Assembly: GCF_015674855.1 (NCBI RefSeq) | Contig: NZ_JADMLG010000021.1 | Location: 48,308 to 112,307, forward strand | Length of the DNA: 64,000 nucleotides | Direction: 5' to 3' | Source of the DNA: Nocardia bovistercoris | GTDB lineage: Bacteria; Actinomycetota; Actinomycetes; Mycobacteriales; Mycobacteriaceae | In this document: piece by piece, positions 59,968 to 64,000 of the stretch | How the letters are laid out: every line of letters starts with the position of its first letter | Position numbering within the stretch: the first letter of the stretch is position 1 | Position numbers and translations under genes: made by a program | Notes under the pieces: generated by a model | What the model was told of the DNA's origin: nothing | Databases searched by the model: none | Seen by the model: the letters and a program-made list of their open reading frames with translations, nothing else

Positions 59968-62900
59968 CCCGCTCCTCGGCGTCGGTCTCGCCGTCCAGGT
60001 CGGCCGACGCCGAATTGAGGAACCACTCCAGCCCCTCGGCGGTGCGGCCCGCAGCGACCAGCGCGTCCGCATAGGCGTAGAACAGTCGCGCGGCGGCCGA
60101 ACCGGTGCGCGACGGGTCGAGATCCGTGGTCTGCAGAGTCACGACCGCCTGGTCGTACTGACCGAGGTCCATCCGCGCGCCGGCCACGACGATGCGCAAT
60201 TCGGTCGCCTCGTCACCGCTCAGCGCACGGGCCTCGTCACTGCGCCCGAGTTCGATCGCCCGCTCCGGACGACCCAGCCCACGCTCACAATCCGCCATGA
60301 CCGCGAGCAGTCCCGAACCGCCCGACATCCGGCGCGCCGTACGCAACTCCGACAAGGCCTCGGCCCACTCCCCGGCGTGATACGCGGTGACACCGGCGGT
60401 CTCGCGGACCACCGCGATCCGCCCGGCGCGCTGTCGAGCCGCACGAGCATGCGCCAGCGCGAGCTCGGGATCGTCCTCGAGCAGCTGCACGGCCATCACC
60501 ATATGACGCGCTACGGTCTCGGCATTGCCCTTGTCGAGGCTCAGCAGATCGCGCCGGACCGTGGAGTCGAGATCGGACGCCTGCACCTCATCGGGCAGAT
60601 CCGGCTCCTCGGGCCGCGCCGGACGCCGGTCGAGTGAGCGGCCGCCCTTAGCCCCCTCACCGCCCCGCCGCCGGTCCTCCCAGCCCTCCGCCGAGCCACC
60701 TCGCTCACCGGAATCGCCGCGCTGACCGGAATCACGACGGAACCCGCCACGCTCCGAATCACCGCGACCGGACTCACGCCTGAACCCACCCCGATCCGCC
60801 GCGGCACCACCACGACCACCGCGCCCGGAATCCCGCTCGTCACGACCACGCGCGAACCCACCAGAAGCACGACGGAAACTCGAGTCGCCACGATCGGATC
60901 CCCGCTCGAACCCACCGCGCTCACCGCGCTCGAGATCACCCCGAGCCCCGCCGCGCTCCCCCACTTCACCGCGGTTGGCACCGCCTCCCGCACCCGAGCC
61001 ACGATCCTCGGCATCGCGATCACCGCGACCTCGTTCACCCGAACTGCCGCGACCCGCGCTCTCAGTACCGCCGCGCTCACCCGAGCCACGGCGATCGACG
61101 TTCTCGGCATCACGATCGGCGCCGTCACGCCGGAAGTCGGCCGCACCGGACTCACGCCGGGAATCGCCTCGCTCATCAGACACGTCCCGACCGGAAGCAC
61201 GCTCGAACCTGGCACGATCACCCGACCGTCCGCCCTCGGCGTCCCGCTGCGAACCACCCGGCTGACCCGAATCATCACTACCGCCACGCTCGGCATCACG
61301 CCCGACACCGCGATGTCCGCCTGCCTCGCCACGCTCGGACTCCTCATGACCGCCACGCTCGGCGTCACGTCCTGAGTCCGCACGACCGCCCGAGTGCCCA
61401 CCGCTCACGTCCCGCTCGCTCTCGCTCGAGTCGCCACGACCACCGCGCTCGGAATCCTGTCCGGAGCCGACGCGTTCGACATCGCGGCCGACGCGCTCGC
61501 CGGACCCACCGCGCTCACCCGAGCCGCCGCGTTCCGCATCACGGTCGAATCCGCCGCGCTTGAAACCGCCTTCGCCGGAATCACTTCGACGGAAGCCGCC
61601 GCCCTGACCGGAGTCACTCCCGGAATCATCGCCCCCAGCCGAGCCGCCGCCGCTCACATCCCGCCGCGAACCGGCCGGTTCCCTCGAATCGTCACGGCCA
61701 TCGCGCGGGGCATCACGTCCGGAATCGTCGCGATCCTCCGAACTACCGCGCACATCCCGCTCCCTCGGAGCGTCACGTCCGGTGCGCTCGAAATCGTTTC
61801 CGAGACCAACGGATTCGACGTCGCGCCCGGTGTCGTCGTGCACTCCCGACTGTCCACCGCGGACGTCCAAGCGCGAACCGCCCTGGTCGCCCGAGTCGGC
61901 ACCGCCTGCGCGCGCGGCGCCACGTCCGAAGTCCTGACGCTCACCGGAATCGTCGCGCCCGAAATCCCCGCGCTCACCCGAGCCGTGAAGATTCTCACGC
62001 TCAGCATCACGTCCCAGAGCGTCGCGCTCACCGGAGTCCCCACGACCACCGCGCCCAGCGGAATCCCCAGAGTCCCCGCGCTCAGCGGAATCTCCACGAC
62101 CACCGCGCCCAGTGGAATCCCCGCGACTACCGGGCTCGGAATCGCCGCGCTCACCGGAGCCACTATGTTCGGCGCCGCCGCGCTCGGTCGAGTCACCGTA
62201 GCCATCGCGCACAGAATCGCGGGTCACCTCCGCCGCTGCGCCGGAGTCTCCACGGTCGGCGGTGTCGGAGTCACGGTCGTATCCAGCGCGGTCACCGGAG
62301 TCTCCGCGACCGCCGCGTTCCGCATCACGGTCGAAACCACCACGCTTGAAACCGCCTTCGCCGGAACCACCTCGACGAAAGCCACCGCCTTGCCCGGAAT
62401 CACGGCTGTCCCCACCGCGCCCGCCGGAATCGCCACGGCCCGCACTGTCGGAACCGCCACGCTTGAATCCGCCGGACTCGTTGGAATTACGACGGAAACC
62501 GCCGCGCTCCGAATCGCCGCGGGCGGAACCACCGGTGAAGCCACCGCGGTCGCTCGAATCGCTCCGGTCGGAGCCGCGCTTGAAACCCCGACGCTCACCG
62601 GAATCTTCACGGCTACCGCTGTCGGAATCACGTCTGAAACCGCGACGCTCACCGGAATCGCCACGGCCGCCGCTGTCGGAATCACGTCTGAAGCCGCCGC
62701 GCTCACCCGAGCCGCCACGGCCGCCGCGTTCCGCATCGCGGTCGAAACCACCGCGCTTGAAACCGCCTTCACCGGAATCACCTCGACGGAAGCCGCCGCC
62801 CTGACCAGAATCGCGGTTGTACCCACCGCGACCGCCGGAGTCCCCACGGCCACCACGGTCGGAGTCACGGCTGTACCCACCGCGCGCACCGGAATCACCA

Positions 62901-63709
62901 CGGCCACCACGGTCGGAGTCACGGTTGTACTGACCACGTTCACCGGAATCGCCACGGCCGCCGCGCTCGGAGTCACGGTTGTGGCCACCGCGCGCGCTGG
63001 AATCGCCACGGCTTCCACGGTCGAAATCACGCTTGAAGCCGCCGCGCTCACCCGAGCCGCCGCGACCGCCGCGCTCGGAATCCCGGTCGAAGCCGCCGCG
63101 CTTGTAGCCGCCGGTTTCACCCGAATCACGGCGGAAACCACCGCGATCACTCGACTGTCCTCGGCTGTCGCGGTCACCGCCGCGCTTGAAGCCACCGCCC
63201 TCGCCACGGCCGCCACGGTCGCTGTCACCGCGCTCGGAGTAGCGGCCGCCGCCCGGCCGGTCGTCGTCGCGGCGCTGATAACCGCCGCGCTCACCGTCGC
63301 CGCGTCGGAAGCCCTTGCGCTCGTCGTCTCCGCGTTCGGAACCGCGGGAGCCGGAATCACCTCGACGGAACCCGCCCTGACCGGAGTCGCGGTTGTGGCC
63401 GCCGCGCTCACCGGAACCGCCGCGGTTGTAGCCGCCACGCTCGCCGGAGTCTCCACCACGGCGATCACCGGAATCGTCGCCGCGTCGGAAGCCGCCGCGG
63501 GAACCGGAGTTCGAGCCGCCCGAGTTTGCTCCGTAGCCGCTGCGGCCGGTCTCACCGCCTCGACGGAAGCCGCCACGATCCTCGGAACCACGTGAGCCGG
63601 AACGACCGCCCGAGCGATCCCGTCCCTCGTCGGCTCCGCTGCCGCGCGACGGACGATCGGACCCCTCGCCGCGCCGGAAAGACTTCCGACCGTCGTTGTG
63701 CTCCGACAC
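59945..63709 (-). CDS. Giant RGG-like repeat protein with C-terminal TPR domain (Rv1691-like)
   Basis: 1254 residues. About residues 1-1033 are low complexity, made of Arg, Gly, Asp, Ser and Glu in motifs such as RGGFRRDSG, ERGGFKRGG, GRGDSGERGG and RDAERGG, hence intrinsically disordered and RGG-like. The last 221 residues (from EEPDLPDEVQASDLD) are a helical TPR-type domain (ALAHARAARQRAGRIAVVRE; ARLFYAYADALVAAGRTAEG) resembling Rv1691, which is only about 250 residues in M. tuberculosis. The GTG at 63709 follows GAAAGGG; a start at 63775 is possible. It is downstream of the 5S rRNA terminator. RGG tails typically bind RNA and form condensates (inference). Confidence 0.85.
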   Translation of the reverse strand: MSEHNDGRKSFRRGEGSDRPSRGSGADEGRDRSGGRSGSRGSEDRGGFRRGGETGRSGYGANSGGSNSGSRGGFRRGDDSGDRRGGDSGERGGYNRGGSGERGGHNRDSGQGGFRRGDSGSRGSERGDDERKGFRRGDGERGGYQRRDDDRPGGGRYSERGDSDRGGRGEGGGFKRGGDRDSRGQSSDRGGFRRDSGETGGYKRGGFDRDSERGGRGGSGERGGFKRDFDRGSRGDSSARGGHNRDSERGGRGDSGERGQYNRDSDRGGRGDSGARGGYSRDSDRGGRGDSGGRGGYNRDSGQGGGFRRGDSGEGGFKRGGFDRDAERGGRGGSGERGGFRRDSDSGGRGDSGERRGFRRDSDSGSREDSGERRGFKRGSDRSDSSDRGGFTGGSARGDSERGGFRRNSNESGGFKRGGSDSAGRGDSGGRGGDSRDSGQGGGFRRGGSGEGGFKRGGFDRDAERGGRGDSGDRAGYDRDSDTADRGDSGAAAEVTRDSVRDGYGDSTERGGAEHSGSGERGDSEPGSRGDSTGRGGRGDSAERGDSGDSAGRGGRGDSGERDALGRDAERENLHGSGERGDFGRDDSGERQDFGRGAARAGGADSGDQGGSRLDVRGGQSGVHDDTGRDVESVGLGNDFERTGRDAPRERDVRGSSEDRDDSGRDAPRDGRDDSREPAGSRRDVSGGGSAGGDDSGSDSGQGGGFRRSDSGEGGFKRGGFDRDAERGGSGERGGSGERVGRDVERVGSGQDSERGGRGDSSESERDVSGGHSGGRADSGRDAERGGHEESERGEAGGHRGVGRDAERGGSDDSGQPGGSQRDAEGGRSGDRARFERASGRDVSDERGDSRRESGAADFRRDGADRDAENVDRRGSGERGGTESAGRGSSGERGRGDRDAEDRGSGAGGGANRGEVGERGGARGDLERGERGGFERGSDRGDSSFRRASGGFARGRDERDSGRGGRGGAAADRGGFRRESGRGDSERGGFRRDSGQRGDSGERGGSAEGWEDRRRGGEGAKGGRSLDRRPARPEEPDLPDEVQASDLDSTVRRDLLSLDKGNAETVARHMVMAVQLLEDDPELALAHARAARQRAGRIAVVRETAGVTAYHAGEWAEALSELRTARRMSGGSGLLAVMADCERGLGRPERAIELGRSDEARALSGDEATELRIVVAGARMDLGQYDQAVVTLQTTDLDPSRTGSAAARLFYAYADALVAAGRTAEGLEWFLNSASADLDGETDAEERAAELTGE
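60611..63709 (-). repeat. Coding repeats of the Arg/Gly/Asp/Ser-rich region
   Basis: About 3.1 kb of short imperfect in-frame repeats, mostly 5-12 codons long, with larger near-copies such as the GQGGGFRRGDSGEGGFKRGG block that recurs at about residues 310, 455 and 725. Codons for Gly, Arg, Asp and Ser dominate, and reading is uninterrupted over the whole length. Confidence 0.85.
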
Positions 63710-63840
63710 CGTGATCCCTTTCTTGTATTTTTCGTAGCCGGGCGCGCCCGGCGTGAACAGACTCCATGAATTCAATCACGCGCGAACGACGGGTACGGAC
63801 GCGGCAGCGTGATGCGGGCCGAGAAGTGCCCAAACGCCGA

Positions 63841-63868
63841 TAGGGGACCCAGATATCTGGGTCCCCTA
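63841..63868 (-). terminator. rRNA operon terminator (perfect palindrome)
   Basis: TAGGGGACCCAGAT (63841-63854) is followed directly by its exact reverse complement (63855-63868), a 28-bp perfect palindrome just 12 bases downstream of the 5S rRNA gene on the minus strand. It forms a very stable hairpin and should end the rrn transcript before the TPR gene. Confidence 0.85.
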
Positions 63869-63880
63869 CGGTCAATGATG

Positions 63881-63998
63881 TTCCGGCGGTGTCCTACTCT
63901 CCCACACCCTGTCGAGTGCAGTACCATCGGCGCTGGCAGGCTTAGCTTCCGGGTTCGGAATGGGACCGGGCGTTTCCCTACCGCTATAGCCGCCGTAA
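63881..63998 (-). rRNA. rrf: 5S ribosomal RNA
   Basis: Read on the minus strand it begins TTACGGCGGCTATAGCGGTA and contains the conserved loop regions CCCATTCCGAACCCGGAAG, then GATGGTACTGCACTC, and ends GTAGGACACCGCCGGAA; the two ends pair (stem I). About 118 nt, the usual size. The 23S gene should lie beyond the right edge. First and last bases are approximate. Confidence 0.95.
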
Positions 63999-64000
63999 CA

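Noticed and set aside
59175..60074. Plus- and minus-strand open frames across the 102-bp array
   Set aside because: Units lack stops by composition; periods are not multiples of three, so the reading frame changes between units, and no start or family similarity exists.
61394..63595. Long Ala/Thr-rich open frame (733 codons) on the plus strand opposite the RGG-like gene
   Set aside because: It is the antisense of Gly/Arg/Ser/Asp codons, which rarely give stops; it has no family motif and the minus-strand frame has the ribosome-binding site and the conserved TPR domain.

Overview
The window is chromosomal DNA of a high-G+C actinobacterium, most likely Nocardia or a close relative in the Mycobacteriales. 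The reasons are the GC-rich third codon positions, the many GTG starts, the short GTGA/ATGA gene overlaps, a mycofactocin locus, several HTH-DUF5753/DUF397 regulator systems, and a core block whose gene order matches the Mycobacterium tuberculosis Rv1713-Rv1691 region as I remember it. No phage, insertion sequence, tRNA or CRISPR array was seen. A 5S rRNA gene lies at the right edge, so an rrn operon continues beyond the window.

Layout. 1-606: end of an MpaB/Lcp-like oxygenase gene. 984-6657: an oxidative cluster of two luciferase-like flavin monooxygenases, a [3Fe-4S] ferredoxin, a ferredoxin reductase and a P450, which supplies a complete electron chain. 7205-15018: an amidase, an FkbM methyltransferase, a DUF4254 pair, a regulator/methyltransferase/DUF397/esterase run and a second hydrolase. 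14710-17988: nitrite reductase (nirBD) with a small leading gene. 18488-24480: an SGNH-acyltransferase membrane protein and a large SARP-ATPase regulator. 24482-26940: a hemerythrin-like protein facing mftA-mftB-mftC, after which the usual mftD/E/F genes are absent. 27090-37916: accessory enzymes and many regulators (ArsR, TetR, MmyB-like, HTH-DUF5753, SARP-like).

37945-50447 is a conserved minus-strand block: der, cmk, rluB, scpB, scpA, parA, xerD, NUDIX, pyrG, steB/mctB, steA. It is interrupted at 50448-54293 by five accessory genes and resumes as recN, nadK, tlyA, a small gene, a HAD phosphatase and an Rv1691-like TPR gene (54294-63709). Its functions are ribosome and rRNA maturation, chromosome segregation, DNA repair, NAD(P) and CTP supply, and envelope maintenance.

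The most unusual feature is at the right end. The Rv1691-like gene carries about 1,030 residues of Arg/Gly/Asp/Ser-rich repeats (RGG-like) ahead of a normal-sized TPR domain. Immediately after its stop codon lies a non-coding array of about seven roughly 102-bp repeats, and each unit contains a copy of the gene's own last codons. Other notable points are the truncated mycofactocin locus, a relic acyl-CoA dehydrogenase C-terminus, a 27-bp tandem duplication at the rluB/cmk junction, 21/24-bp repeats in scpB, and several strong candidate operators and terminators. Homology calls come from reading the sequence, without database searches.
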